This document shows, piece by piece, positions 12,639-20,234 of a DNA stretch of 20,234 nucleotides. Numbering within the stretch: position 1 is the first letter of the stretch; each line of letters opens with the position of its first letter. The stretch comes from Hyphomicrobiales bacterium (GTDB taxonomy: Bacteria; Pseudomonadota; Alphaproteobacteria; Rhizobiales; JAJFHC01), in assembly GCA_021775835.1 (NCBI GenBank), contig JAJFHC010000086.1:1-20234 (forward strand), written 5' to 3'. Under the pieces are notes generated by a model that saw nothing but the letters and a program-made list of their open reading frames with translations, did no database searches and was not told the DNA's origin. The position numbers and the translations under genes are program-made.

Positions 12639-15623
12639 ATGACGGCGAATGCCCCAAACAAACCCGCTGATGACGTGCGTCTCGCCCGGCGCGGGTTGAA
12701 ACCGGTGGGACAACCACTCGAGTTTGCATTCGATGGCCGACCGGTCCATGCGCTGGCAGGCGAGACGGTGGCGGCAGCTCTTGCAGCTTGCGGCATCGCC
12801 GCAATACGGCAATCGGATACCAGCCAGACACAGAAATGGCGCGGACCTTATTGTGGCATGGGGTCTTGCTTTGAGTGTGTGGTTACCATCGACGGCCGTA
12901 TCAGCCAGCGGGCATGCCTGACAAAAGTACGAGGTGGCGAGGATGTAAGGTCGGTGGCGCCCACAGGAACCGCTGACGACCCCCTCAGACCGCTCGCCAA
13001 GCCTCCTGATCAATCGGCACTTCCAGAGCTTGCGCCGGACGTTCTCGTAATCGGCGCGGGCCCGGCGGGGCTCTCGGCCGCCCTGAGCTCAAGCCGGTCC
13101 GGCGCTTCGGTGATCGTGCTCGACGAGCGACCGGAAGCCGGCGGACAGTACTTCAAGCCAGTGGCGCCGTCGCATACAGCGACAAAACCTTTGGATCAGC
13201 AGTTTGCCGTCGGCGCTTCCTTGATGGAGGCTGTTCGAAAGTCTGGTGCACAAGTGTTTCGGGATACGGTCGTTTGGGGGGCATTTGTTCCCGATGAAAT
13301 CCTTGCCCTTGTTGACGGCGTCGCCCGTGTCTTTCGACCGAGGCGGTTGATTCTTGCCACTGGTGCGTTCGAGCGTGCCGCCCCTTTTCCTGGCTGGACC
13401 CAGGCCGGCGTAATGACCACAGGTGCCGCACAGACCCTGGCGCGGGTGTATCAGGTTGCCCCCGGGACCAGGGTTGTTGTTGCAGGAAATGGCCCCTTGA
13501 ATTTCCAGTTGGCCGCGGACCTTGTTTCGCAAGGCGTTGAGGTTGTCGCGGTTGTGGAATCGGCGCCACGGGCGGGCATTCGGGATGTGGGGGACTTTCT
13601 CAAGGCGTCATGGTTCGATCCCCGCAAGATGCTATCGGGGTTGGGTTATCTTGCTGTGCTGAAACGTGCTGGCGTGCCCCTGTTCTGGTCGAGTCTGGTG
13701 ATCGAAGCCTTGGGTGAAGAACGTGTTTGCGGCGTCCGTGTCGCGTCATGCCACGGTTCGGGTGTCTCGGACATGGATGCCGCAAGAATTGTGGACGCCG
13801 ACACACTCTGTCTTGGGTACGGTCTCATTGCATCCAGCGAAATTGCCCGCAACCTCGGTTGCCGGATGAATTTCGATCCCCGTCATATCGGAACACTCGC
13901 GGTTGCCACTTCGGAAACCGGCGAGACATCGGTCCCCGGCGTTTTTGCCGTTGGCGACGGTGCCTTTGTAGCCGGCGCGTCCGTGGCTCAGGCATCCGGA
14001 GAGATCGCGGGTACCTGCGCCGCCGCCCAACTAGGGTTGGTTGCCGATGTCGACAGTGCGGTTGCGGGGCCACGCCGCGAAGTCAAACAGGCAAAGGCAT
14101 TTCAGGAAGCGCTGTGGGCCTTGTTCAAGGCGCCTCCGGTTGTATTTGATCATGTCGCGGACAATGCGATTCTGTGTCGTTGCGAAAACCTCGATTTCGG
14201 GCGGATCCGCGCAGAAATCGACTCCGGCGCCAGAAGCCTGGGTGTTTTGAAGCGCCGCACGCGTTTGGGCATGGGGCGTTGTCAGGGGCGCTATTGTACT
14301 TCGGTCGCGGCTGAACTTCTTTCTACATTGACAGGGCTGGATCGCGGCTGCGAAGAAGTCTTTGCCCCCCGACTTCCGGCAAAACCGTTTCCCTTAGCTG
14401 CCATTGGTCTTGAAAAGCCGGAGTGGGGCGGGCATCAGCGTGCTGGATCTCCAAATTTGTCCCGGCCTTTGCCATGTGAACCGTTCGACGACATGGAGGC
14501 AGACATCGTGGTTGTCGGCGGAGGTGTGGTAGGGATGAGTGTCGCCTATGAACTGGCGAAATCCGGACAGGATGTGGTTGTCGTGGAACGTGACGATGCG
14601 AACTTGCAGGCGTCAGGCGCCAACGCCGGAAGTCTGCATGTTCAACTCCTGTCGTTCGACTTCGGAGACAAGGCGGAAGCCAATGGAGGGCCGGCAGCGG
14701 AGACTTTGCCACTTGGCCCTTGGGCAGTATCCCTGTGGAAAGAACATGCTGAGGCGTTAGGAGGGGACTTCGAGATCCGCGTAACCGGAGGACTCATGGT
14801 AGCGGAAACCGAACACGGCATGAAGTTTCTTGAGGATAAGGCGGCTCTTGAGCGCCGCTACGGACTTGACGCTGAAATCATAGATCGGAACGAACTGCGA
14901 AAATTGGCACCAGCTCTCTCAGAGAACTTGATTGGCGCGGAATTTTCGCCGCAGGAAGGCAAGATCGACCCGCTTAGAGCCACTTATGGCATGCTTGACC
15001 TCGCGAAGCGCCATGGTGCGCGTTACCTGCCGAGCGCCGATGTTGTCGGGCTTGAACAGGTAGGCCGGCGTTGGTCCGTCTCGACGAGCCGCGGCAACAT
15101 ACAGGCTGGACGGATCGTAAATGCCGCTGGACCATGGGCGCGCAATGTCGGCTCCATGATTTCAGAAGACATTCCGGTCTTCAGTGCGCCCTTGCAGATG
15201 ATTGTCACCGAACGAGCTCCTTGTCTGGTTGATCAACTGGTTGCCCATGCGGACCGTCATTTGAGCCTGAAACAGCTGGCATCCGGTGGAGTGGTCATTG
15301 GCGGTGCCTGGACGGCCCAATACAATGAGGCACAAAACCTGAACCAGACGACCCGCCACAGCATTGAAGGCAATGTTTGGGTCGCCAATCGTGTTCTGCC
15401 GCAGCTCGCCGGCTTGCACATCATTCGAACCTGGGCCGGGATGAACGTCAACATCGACGGCGCTCCGATCATTGGTGAAATTCCCGGAAAACCCGGTTTC
15501 TTCAATGCCGTGACGTCAAACGGCTATACGCTCGCCCCGGCCATCGCCCGACTTACCGCAGATATTATTACCCGTGGAAAGACGGATATGAATATCCAAC
15601 CCTTTCTCATCGAACGATTTTGA
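12639..15623 (+). CDS. Single-chain HcnA-HcnB-HcnC-like FAD/[2Fe-2S] amino-acid dehydrogenase fusion
   Basis: A 994-residue fusion of three subunits that are normally separate. (1) Residues 1-110: a small [2Fe-2S] domain with C72, C77, C80 and C93, as in HcnA. (2) About 130-600: a pyridine-nucleotide-disulfide-type FAD protein (GAGPAG at 139-144; second nucleotide fold VVAGNGPLN), ending with a BFD-like [2Fe-2S] motif C513-x-C515...C548-x4-C553, as in HcnB or opine oxidase subunit A. (3) 619-994: a DAO-family flavoprotein (GGGVVG 627-632; ASGANAGSLHVQ), as in HcnC. M619 sits exactly where a separate third subunit would start, but there is no ribosome site before it. Known relatives oxidise glycine to cyanide, opines, D-hydroxyproline or other secondary amino acids at a membrane-linked complex. 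The start has GGGGA eight bases upstream. SoxA-type sarcosine oxidase differs: its C-terminus is a GcvT domain. The substrate is unknown. Confidence 0.9.
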   Translation: MTANAPNKPADDVRLARRGLKPVGQPLEFAFDGRPVHALAGETVAAALAACGIAAIRQSDTSQTQKWRGPYCGMGSCFECVVTIDGRISQRACLTKVRGGEDVRSVAPTGTADDPLRPLAKPPDQSALPELAPDVLVIGAGPAGLSAALSSSRSGASVIVLDERPEAGGQYFKPVAPSHTATKPLDQQFAVGASLMEAVRKSGAQVFRDTVVWGAFVPDEILALVDGVARVFRPRRLILATGAFERAAPFPGWTQAGVMTTGAAQTLARVYQVAPGTRVVVAGNGPLNFQLAADLVSQGVEVVAVVESAPRAGIRDVGDFLKASWFDPRKMLSGLGYLAVLKRAGVPLFWSSLVIEALGEERVCGVRVASCHGSGVSDMDAARIVDADTLCLGYGLIASSEIARNLGCRMNFDPRHIGTLAVATSETGETSVPGVFAVGDGAFVAGASVAQASGEIAGTCAAAQLGLVADVDSAVAGPRREVKQAKAFQEALWALFKAPPVVFDHVADNAILCRCENLDFGRIRAEIDSGARSLGVLKRRTRLGMGRCQGRYCTSVAAELLSTLTGLDRGCEEVFAPRLPAKPFPLAAIGLEKPEWGGHQRAGSPNLSRPLPCEPFDDMEADIVVVGGGVVGMSVAYELAKSGQDVVVVERDDANLQASGANAGSLHVQLLSFDFGDKAEANGGPAAETLPLGPWAVSLWKEHAEALGGDFEIRVTGGLMVAETEHGMKFLEDKAALERRYGLDAEIIDRNELRKLAPALSENLIGAEFSPQEGKIDPLRATYGMLDLAKRHGARYLPSADVVGLEQVGRRWSVSTSRGNIQAGRIVNAAGPWARNVGSMISEDIPVFSAPLQMIVTERAPCLVDQLVAHADRHLSLKQLASGGVVIGGAWTAQYNEAQNLNQTTRHSIEGNVWVANRVLPQLAGLHIIRTWAGMNVNIDGAPIIGEIPGKPGFFNAVTSNGYTLAPAIARLTADIITRGKTDMNIQPFLIERF

Positions 15624-15631
15624 GGTGTCGC

Positions 15632-16360
15632 ATGATCACGCTCGACAACGTCTCCAAGAACTACGGCACGTTTCAGGTGCTCAAAAACTGTTCCACAACT
15701 GTCGAAAAAGGGCAGGTTGTTGTGATCTGCGGGCCGTCCGGATCCGGCAAGTCGACGCTTATTAAGTGTGTCAACGGGCTCGAGCCTTTTGACATCGGTG
15801 CTATTCACGTCGACGGTGTCAGCGTTGGTGATCCGGCAACCAATCTCTCCAAACTTCGGGCGAGGATCGGCATGGTGTTCCAGAACTTTGAACTGTTTCC
15901 CCATCTGACAATTCTTCAGAATTTGGTTCTGGCACAGCGAAAGGTGCTTGGCCGAAGCGCTGACGAAGCTGAAGACAAAGGCAGGGCACTCCTGACCCGG
16001 GTGGGGCTAGCCGACCAGGCGACAAAATATCCAACCCACCTTTCCGGCGGACAGCAGCAGCGAGTAGCGATAGCACGGGCCCTCGCCATGGATCCCATTG
16101 CCATGCTCTTCGACGAGCCAACCTCGGCTCTTGATCCGGAGATGATCAATGAAGTGCTCGATGTCATGGTGGAACTCGCCCAGGATGGCATGACGATGCT
16201 CGTCGTTACCCACGAAATGGGATTTGCCCGCAAGGTCGCCGAACGAGTCATATTCATGGACCTAGGCGAAATCATAGAGGACTGCGGCACGGAGGCCTTC
16301 TTTACGGAAAACCGAAGTGCCCGCGCGCAACAGTTCCTTCAAAAAATTCTGCCCCACTAG
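15632..16360 (+). CDS. Polar amino acid ABC transporter ATPase (GlnQ/HisP type)
   Basis: A 242-residue ATPase with Walker A GPSGSGKS (34-41), Q-loop region MVFQNFELFPHL, signature LSGGQQQR, Walker B MLFDEPTSALDPE and the H-loop VTHEMGFAR. The extended polar amino acid subfamily pattern is clear. I chose ATG 15632, eight bases after the fusion gene stop, with GAGGTG just upstream; a TTG at 15620 would overlap that gene. It energises the binding protein and permease encoded on the opposite strand, which ties the two divergent operons into one transport and catabolism system. Confidence 0.94.
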   Translation: MITLDNVSKNYGTFQVLKNCSTTVEKGQVVVICGPSGSGKSTLIKCVNGLEPFDIGAIHVDGVSVGDPATNLSKLRARIGMVFQNFELFPHLTILQNLVLAQRKVLGRSADEAEDKGRALLTRVGLADQATKYPTHLSGGQQQRVAIARALAMDPIAMLFDEPTSALDPEMINEVLDVMVELAQDGMTMLVVTHEMGFARKVAERVIFMDLGEIIEDCGTEAFFTENRSARAQQFLQKILPH

Positions 16361-16372
16361 AATGATCAGGCC

Positions 16373-17440
16373 ATGACGCACCACGCACAATCCGTGACCG
16401 GCCCGCTGTCAGTATCTCAACTCGGGCAGACACTCATGCACGAGCATATCCTTTGTGATCTGCGCGATCCCGCGAGCCGAGACAACGGGCAGGACTATCC
16501 GCTGATCACAATGGAGAACAGGTTTCAGACCGACTATTTCCAGAACCGAAATCAAGTCAACATGCTGCTTGATGAGCGCGATGTCGCCGCCCATGAGCTT
16601 GAGCGGTTCCATGAAGCCGGAGGCGGAACCATCGTCGAACTTTCGGTCGGTGGATTGCGGCCTCAGCCCGATCACCTGAAGCACCTCTCGCAGGATACCG
16701 GCGTAAATGTGGTCATGGGGGCGGGGTACTACGTTGATGCGTATATGCCTGACGAGGCTCGGAGCGCTGATATCGATGCTCTGGAAGTCTTGTTGACGGA
16801 ACAACTGGACGATGGAGCGTGGGGCACCGCCATCCGGGCCGGGTTGATCGGCGAGATTGGCTGTTCGTGGCCGCTTGAGGACAGCGAACGCCAACTCCTG
16901 GTGGCGGCTGCCCGCGTTCAGATCAAAACCGGCGTGGCGATTACAATTCATCCCGGGCGTCACCCAGATGCCCCGGAGGAAATTGCCGAAGTGTTGTTGA
17001 ACGCTGGTGCGGATCCGACAAGAACCGTTATTGGCCACATGGACAGGACGATTTTTGACACGGACCGCCTGCTTGCCCTGTTGACACGTGGATTTGTTCT
17101 GGAGTGGGACTTTTTTGGCATCGAGACTTCGCAGTACTGGATGGCCGGTGCAGATCTGGATTTGCCGACCGACTATGCACGTCTTGATCTCATTCATGAT
17201 CTCATGGCAAAGGGGTACCGGGATCAAATTACCGTCTCGCATGACATTTGCACCAGAACCAGGCTCACTGCCTACGGCGGGCATGGATATGCACATCTGC
17301 TCATGAACATCCAACCGATGATGTTACGGCGGGGTTGGTTGGATAGTGATATCGAACAGTTGTTTGTCAACACGCCCGCACGTCTTCTCTGCTATCTGTC
17401 CCATCCCGACACTGCATCGACCGCGCAAGGTTTAACATGA
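16373..17440 (+). CDS. Phosphotriesterase-family metal-dependent hydrolase
   Basis: A 355-residue TIM-barrel amidohydrolase-superfamily enzyme. The binuclear metal site is complete: H23 and H25 (LMHEHILCD), bridging E161 (LIGEIGCSWPL), H193 (THPGRH reads IHPGRH), H222 (IGHMDRT) and D291 (SHDIC). The bridging residue is Glu, as in E. coli Php, not the carboxylated Lys of classic phosphotriesterase. Characterised relatives are often lactonases or esterases, so hydrolysis of a lactone, ester or amide intermediate is plausible; paraoxonase activity is not implied. The gene lies 12 bases after the ATPase gene, and its TGA overlaps the regulator's ATG (ATGA, 17437-17440), which suggests coupled translation. 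Confidence 0.9.
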   Translation: MTHHAQSVTGPLSVSQLGQTLMHEHILCDLRDPASRDNGQDYPLITMENRFQTDYFQNRNQVNMLLDERDVAAHELERFHEAGGGTIVELSVGGLRPQPDHLKHLSQDTGVNVVMGAGYYVDAYMPDEARSADIDALEVLLTEQLDDGAWGTAIRAGLIGEIGCSWPLEDSERQLLVAAARVQIKTGVAITIHPGRHPDAPEEIAEVLLNAGADPTRTVIGHMDRTIFDTDRLLALLTRGFVLEWDFFGIETSQYWMAGADLDLPTDYARLDLIHDLMAKGYRDQITVSHDICTRTRLTAYGGHGYAHLLMNIQPMMLRRGWLDSDIEQLFVNTPARLLCYLSHPDTASTAQGLT

Positions 17441-18108
17441 CCCAGTCTGCTCCTTCTCCAAACGCTAAATCGGCGGATGTCGTCAGTCTCGCGAACAGGG
17501 CATATCTGGCAATTCGGGCCATGATCTTGTCGCGCAGCCTGAGGGCTGGTGAGATCGTATCCGAGGACCGGTTGGCAGATCGACTGTCGATCTCACGCAC
17601 CCCCGTGCGTGAGGCGTTGTTCCTGCTCCAAAGTGAAGGTCTGTTGGAGAAACAGACTAACCAGCCCTTCCGGGTCCGGGTTGTTTCCAACCGGGAGTAC
17701 TTTCAGACCATGCGGCTTCGTGAATTGTTGGAAGGCGAAGCGATCGCGATGTCGATCGATCGAATTGACCGGAACGCGTTGCGGGAAGTTGAAGCGGATA
17801 TGCTGGCTCTCAAAGCCGACCCTGCCGTGCCGGCCGAAACGCATTGGGCGGCGGACGAGAAACTCCATGACATGATCGCCAGCGCTTCGGGAAACGATGT
17901 GATGGCGGGCATGATCCAGGATCTCCGTGTGGCGACAAGAATATTCGAACTTTCCGGGCTGGCGTCACGCTTTCGTCCCGACACCGAAGAGCATCTCACG
18001 ATAATAGACGCCATCAAAAGCGGTGATACGGATAGAGCACGCGAGAGCATCCAGGCCCACATCCGCAGCCTGGCAAACGACGTGCTTGCTGAGATCACGG
18101 GTAGTTAG
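17437..18108 (+). CDS. GntR-family transcriptional regulator, FCD subfamily
   Basis: A 223-residue regulator. The N-terminal winged helix-turn-helix (about 20-85) contains EDRLADRLSISRTPVREAL and LLQSEGLLEK. The C-terminal all-helical FCD domain (about 90-215) has a probable metal/ligand site: D140, H144, H186 and H208. FCD regulators usually respond to carboxylic or amino acid metabolites, often acting as repressors released by the substrate. It is embedded in the rightward operon, translationally coupled to the hydrolase gene, and most likely acts on the 12563-12606 repeats. Confidence 0.92.
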   Translation: MTQSAPSPNAKSADVVSLANRAYLAIRAMILSRSLRAGEIVSEDRLADRLSISRTPVREALFLLQSEGLLEKQTNQPFRVRVVSNREYFQTMRLRELLEGEAIAMSIDRIDRNALREVEADMLALKADPAVPAETHWAADEKLHDMIASASGNDVMAGMIQDLRVATRIFELSGLASRFRPDTEEHLTIIDAIKSGDTDRARESIQAHIRSLANDVLAEITGS

Positions 18109-18128
18109 ATGCAGAGGCAAAACGGGAA

Positions 18129-19451
18129 ATGATCCGCCAACCCATGTCACCGGAACGTCTTGACGAGGCATGCCGAAAGTCACGAGAAGCGAGCCTGAGT
18201 ATTCTGCGGGAACTAATCGTCGCGGCGGGAACAGGGCGACAGGCAATCGATGATGTCATATCAGCGGCCTTGACGGGATGTGGTGCCGAGCTGGAGGTTT
18301 TTGACTACAATCCATTGACGGTGCCGCTTGTCGATGAATTTGCAAAGGCGGATGTATTGTCTTCGGTCAATGAGTCCTGTCTGATCGGAAAGATCAAGGG
18401 CGATGGAACCGGGCGGAGTCTCATTCTTTTTGCACATCCCGATGTGGAGCCTGCGGGAGTGGGTGCGCCGTGGACAATGGACCCATTCACGCCGGTGCAG
18501 TGTGAAGGTCGACTTCACGGCTGGGGCGTCGCTGATGATCTCGCGGGTATTGCGATGATGCTGCAGGCGGCTGCGATCCTGAAATCCAATGAGATTCGAC
18601 TCAAAGGCGATCTGATGCTGGTCGGCGCGCCTAGCAAAGCACACCGACGTGGTATTGCTGCGGCCCTTCATCAGGGCCTGGGTGGTGATGCGGCTGTCTA
18701 CCTTCATCCGGCTGAGTCCGGACGGGGACTTGATGAGATCAAGGCTTTTTCACCCGGCCAGCTTGAATTCAAGATTACTGTCACGGGACGACCGCCACAG
18801 ACCAGCGAACCTGCCCATACTGCATTTGCCCACCTTGGTGTGAACCCTTTCGACAAATCCATGATTGTCGTCAAGGCGCTCCAGGATCTCAACCGAGAAC
18901 GAGGGTCGAAAGTCAGCCATCCCCGCCTTGAAAACGCGGTCGGCAGATCGACCAATCTGATGATTACCCGTTGTGAGTTCGGGGACCCGGAAACTCTTAG
19001 CCGTATGCCGCAGGAATGCCGGTTGTTCGGGGCTCTCTCTCTTGTGCCGGGTGAGAAGACTGAAACGGTCATGGAGAATTTTGAGCATTTCCTTCTGGAT
19101 GTAACACAGTCCGATCCGTGGCTCGCAGATCACGTGCCCGAGTTGGAGTGGATTTCCGGGGTAGCCTCTGCCGAAACGCCCGATGAACACGAACTCTATG
19201 GACTTGTGGTCAGCGAACTCACGCGTCTCGGCGCTTCACCTCAGGTAAATCCGTTACACACGGCAAGCGATATCCGAAATCCAATTGTACAGAAGAACAT
19301 AGCAACCGTCGGGTTTGGTCCACGGTGTGGTGGCTTGTCTATGTCTGGCCTCGCCGATGAGTGGGTCGACATAGAAGACTATCACCGCGCGATCTCTGCG
19401 TGTGTCGCGATTGCTGTCAACTGGTGTGGCTTGGCTGACAACGTGAACTGA
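18129..19451 (+). CDS. M20-family peptidase homologue with altered active site
   Basis: A 440-residue protein with the overall M20 (ArgE/DapE/CPG2) fold pattern. H103-x-D105 (FAHPDVEP) and D136 (GWGVADDLAG) match the first metal-binding motifs. The usual catalytic and metal Glu-Glu pair is replaced: the site reads VGAPSKAHRRG, with S169-K170. E196 in LHPAESG may be the next ligand. At the C-terminal site the usual His three residues before the Asp-Glu is G407 (MSGLADEWV). The protein is otherwise full length and shows no frameshift, so it may be a non-hydrolytic binder or a divergent enzyme rather than a decayed gene. It is the last gene of the rightward operon, 20 bases after the regulator. 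M20 relatives normally cleave N-acyl or dipeptide-like amides. Confidence 0.85.
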   Translation: MIRQPMSPERLDEACRKSREASLSILRELIVAAGTGRQAIDDVISAALTGCGAELEVFDYNPLTVPLVDEFAKADVLSSVNESCLIGKIKGDGTGRSLILFAHPDVEPAGVGAPWTMDPFTPVQCEGRLHGWGVADDLAGIAMMLQAAAILKSNEIRLKGDLMLVGAPSKAHRRGIAAALHQGLGGDAAVYLHPAESGRGLDEIKAFSPGQLEFKITVTGRPPQTSEPAHTAFAHLGVNPFDKSMIVVKALQDLNRERGSKVSHPRLENAVGRSTNLMITRCEFGDPETLSRMPQECRLFGALSLVPGEKTETVMENFEHFLLDVTQSDPWLADHVPELEWISGVASAETPDEHELYGLVVSELTRLGASPQVNPLHTASDIRNPIVQKNIATVGFGPRCGGLSMSGLADEWVDIEDYHRAISACVAIAVNWCGLADNVN

Positions 19452-19684
19452 ACATTACACATTGTGCAAACGCCGCCTCTGTGGGTGTTGAACGCGCCGG
19501 TTTCAGGCAAATTCCCTGACACAACATTTCCCCTGTTTGGTCGCAAAAGGTGCGAATGCGAACAAATTTCCAACACCAACGGAGATCATAAATTTATGCC
19601 AGATGAGGAGTTAGGAAGCCAGCCTCATCGGTCATGGAATTGCCCATGGGACTGATGGCTATTTTAGTTTTGGAGTATGAAAAA
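19452..19684. other. Intergenic region before the EF-hand gene
   Basis: No supported gene. It must hold the 3' end of the rightward operon and probably the promoter of the EF-hand gene. I could not place either with confidence. A 19-codon frame (19596-19655) is noted under rejected items. Confidence 0.4.
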
Positions 19685-19903
19685 ATGAAAAAGTTGCTTG
19701 CCGCTCTTGCCGTATCTGCTTTCGCCATTTCGGCTGTTCAGGCTGCCGAATGGGGTGACGTCGATGCTGACGCAAATGGTATGATTACTATGGAAGAAGC
19801 AAAGGCGATGATGCCTGATCTCAGCGCCGATGCCTTCAAAGCTGCCGATTCTGATGGAGACGGCAGTCTCAATGCTGAAGAATTCGCCAAACTTAAAGGC
19901 TAA
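19685..19903 (+). CDS. Small exported EF-hand protein
   Basis: A 72-residue protein starting at ATG 19685, with GGAG nine bases upstream. Residues 1-20 form a signal peptide (MKKLLAALAVSAF, cleavage near VQA-AE). The mature part has two complete 12-residue EF-hand loops, DADANGMITMEE and DSDGDGSLNAEE, with Asp/Asn at positions 1, 3, 5, Gly at 6 and Glu at 12. It is probably a periplasmic Ca2+-binding protein. Such short two-EF-hand exported proteins are common in Alphaproteobacteria and mostly uncharacterised. The only link to the catabolic cluster is proximity. Confidence 0.88.
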   Translation: MKKLLAALAVSAFAISAVQAAEWGDVDADANGMITMEEAKAMMPDLSADAFKAADSDGDGSLNAEEFAKLKG

Positions 19904-19947
19904 TTCCTGAACGCAGAACTGCTACGCTTTAGACTCTGAACCACAGG

Positions 19948-19993
19948 ACACCCGGGTTGTGTGAGCCGCATCGGCTCCTCTCCCGGGTGTTTC
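19948..19993 (+). terminator. Two-tier hairpin terminator after the EF-hand gene
   Basis: Outer arms ACACCCGGG (19948-19956) and CCCGGGTGT (19982-19990) enclose a second perfect hairpin GAGCCG-CAT-CGGCTC (19963-19977). A short TTTC tract follows. It lies 45 bases after the stop codon. An intrinsic terminator is likely; the stacked form is stronger than needed and the T-run is short. Confidence 0.65.
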
Positions 19994-20045
19994 TGTGTAT
20001 GTCCCTGCGACCCGTTTGTATTCAATCACCCCTCGACGGACTAAC

Positions 20046-20234
20046 ATGTCCCTTTCGCATTGCTCAAAGTGGGACTTGGACGTGGCGGGTGTAACAGTTT
20101 CCGTTGTCAGGATTGAAGCACAGGCAATCCATGTTCGCGCCATGGCGTGGGAGTTTGTCGACTGGCTTCACGTGCGCTATCCCGACCTTTCGCACTCCAT
20201 AGACGAGTACCTGACGAACCAGAACTTCAAGCAA
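20046..20234 (+). CDS. Unrecognised protein, N-terminal 63 residues (runs off window)
   Basis: The frame is open from ATG 20046 to the window end. The translation begins MSLSHCSKWDLDVAGVTVSV and continues with a mixed helix/strand composition (WEFVDWLHVRYPDL), without a signal peptide. I do not recognise the family. The ribosome site is weak (GGA seven bases upstream). It follows the terminator at 19948-19993, so it is probably an independent gene. Support is the long open frame and protein-like composition only. Confidence 0.45.
   Translation, partial: MSLSHCSKWDLDVAGVTVSVVRIEAQAIHVRAMAWEFVDWLHVRYPDLSHSIDEYLTNQNFKQ

Noticed and set aside
12639..15623. Assignment as hydrogen cyanide synthase
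   Set aside because: The subunit types match HcnABC, but the same architecture serves opine, D-hydroxyproline and other amino acid dehydrogenases, and the transport and hydrolase context argues for catabolism. Cyanide production cannot be claimed.
9434..19451. Complete trans-4-hydroxyproline degradation pathway
   Set aside because: No proline racemase/epimerase-type gene and no 2-oxoglutarate semialdehyde dehydrogenase in the window, and two hydrolases are unexplained by that route.
19596..19655. 19-codon frame before the EF-hand gene (possible leader peptide or small protein)
   Set aside because: GGAGA lies upstream at a wide spacing, but there is no attenuator structure or conservation evidence.
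19677..19688. Three-codon ATG-AAA-AAA-TGA overlapping the EF-hand start
   Set aside because: Most likely chance in an A-rich start region.
19922..20143. 73-codon - strand frame
   Set aside because: It reads through the terminator hairpin and opposite the likelier + strand gene at 20046, with no family similarity.

Overview
The window looks like a chromosome segment from an alphaproteobacterium, most likely of the Hyphomicrobiales (Rhizobiales) type. Pointers are an NDUFS4-type complex I accessory subunit, a two-domain cold-shock protein next to a DUF192 protein with tRNA genes between, a small secreted Cys/Trp-rich protein of a kind I associate with rhizobia, and a moderately GC-rich sequence. 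No transposase, integrase, CRISPR array or rRNA was seen.

Left part (1-3635): a type I secretion locus on the + strand. It holds the C-terminus of a beta-helix/RTX protein (cut by the window edge), a PrtD-like ABC exporter and an unusually short HlyD-like adaptor. No TolC-type outer membrane gene is present. A gene-poor stretch (3636-3946) follows, with a striking dyad of TTGACG/CGTCAA motifs, and then a small secreted protein gene.

Middle part (4313-9269): mostly core functions. Genes are a yceJ/yceI-like pair (cytochrome b561 plus YceI, - strand), glyoxalase I (- strand, TTG start), a divergent Sir2 deacylase with a good sigma70-like promoter, a 451-bp leader, a double cold-shock-domain protein, a DUF192 protein, two hairpins, tRNA-Pro(TGG), an NDUFS4-like subunit and tRNA-Arg(TCT).

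Right part (9434-19451): a ten-kilobase divergent catabolic cluster around one AT-rich intergenic region (12520-12638). That region carries four 11-bp repeats in phase with the DNA helix. Leftward: a DapA-family lyase/aldolase, an amino-acid-type substrate-binding protein, one ABC permease and a DUF3830 cyclophilin-like protein. Rightward: a 994-residue single-chain fusion equivalent to HcnA+HcnB+HcnC-type dehydrogenase subunits, the ABC ATPase, a phosphotriesterase-family metal hydrolase, a GntR/FCD regulator and an M20-family protein that lacks canonical active-site residues. Inference: together they import an amino-acid-like compound, hydrolyse and oxidise it through FAD and [2Fe-2S] centres, and cleave or deaminate the product under GntR control. 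The substrate cannot be read from the sequence. This cluster is the best candidate for an undescribed system.

Right end (19685-20234): a small exported two-EF-hand protein, a strong hairpin terminator, and the start of an unrecognised gene that runs off the window.
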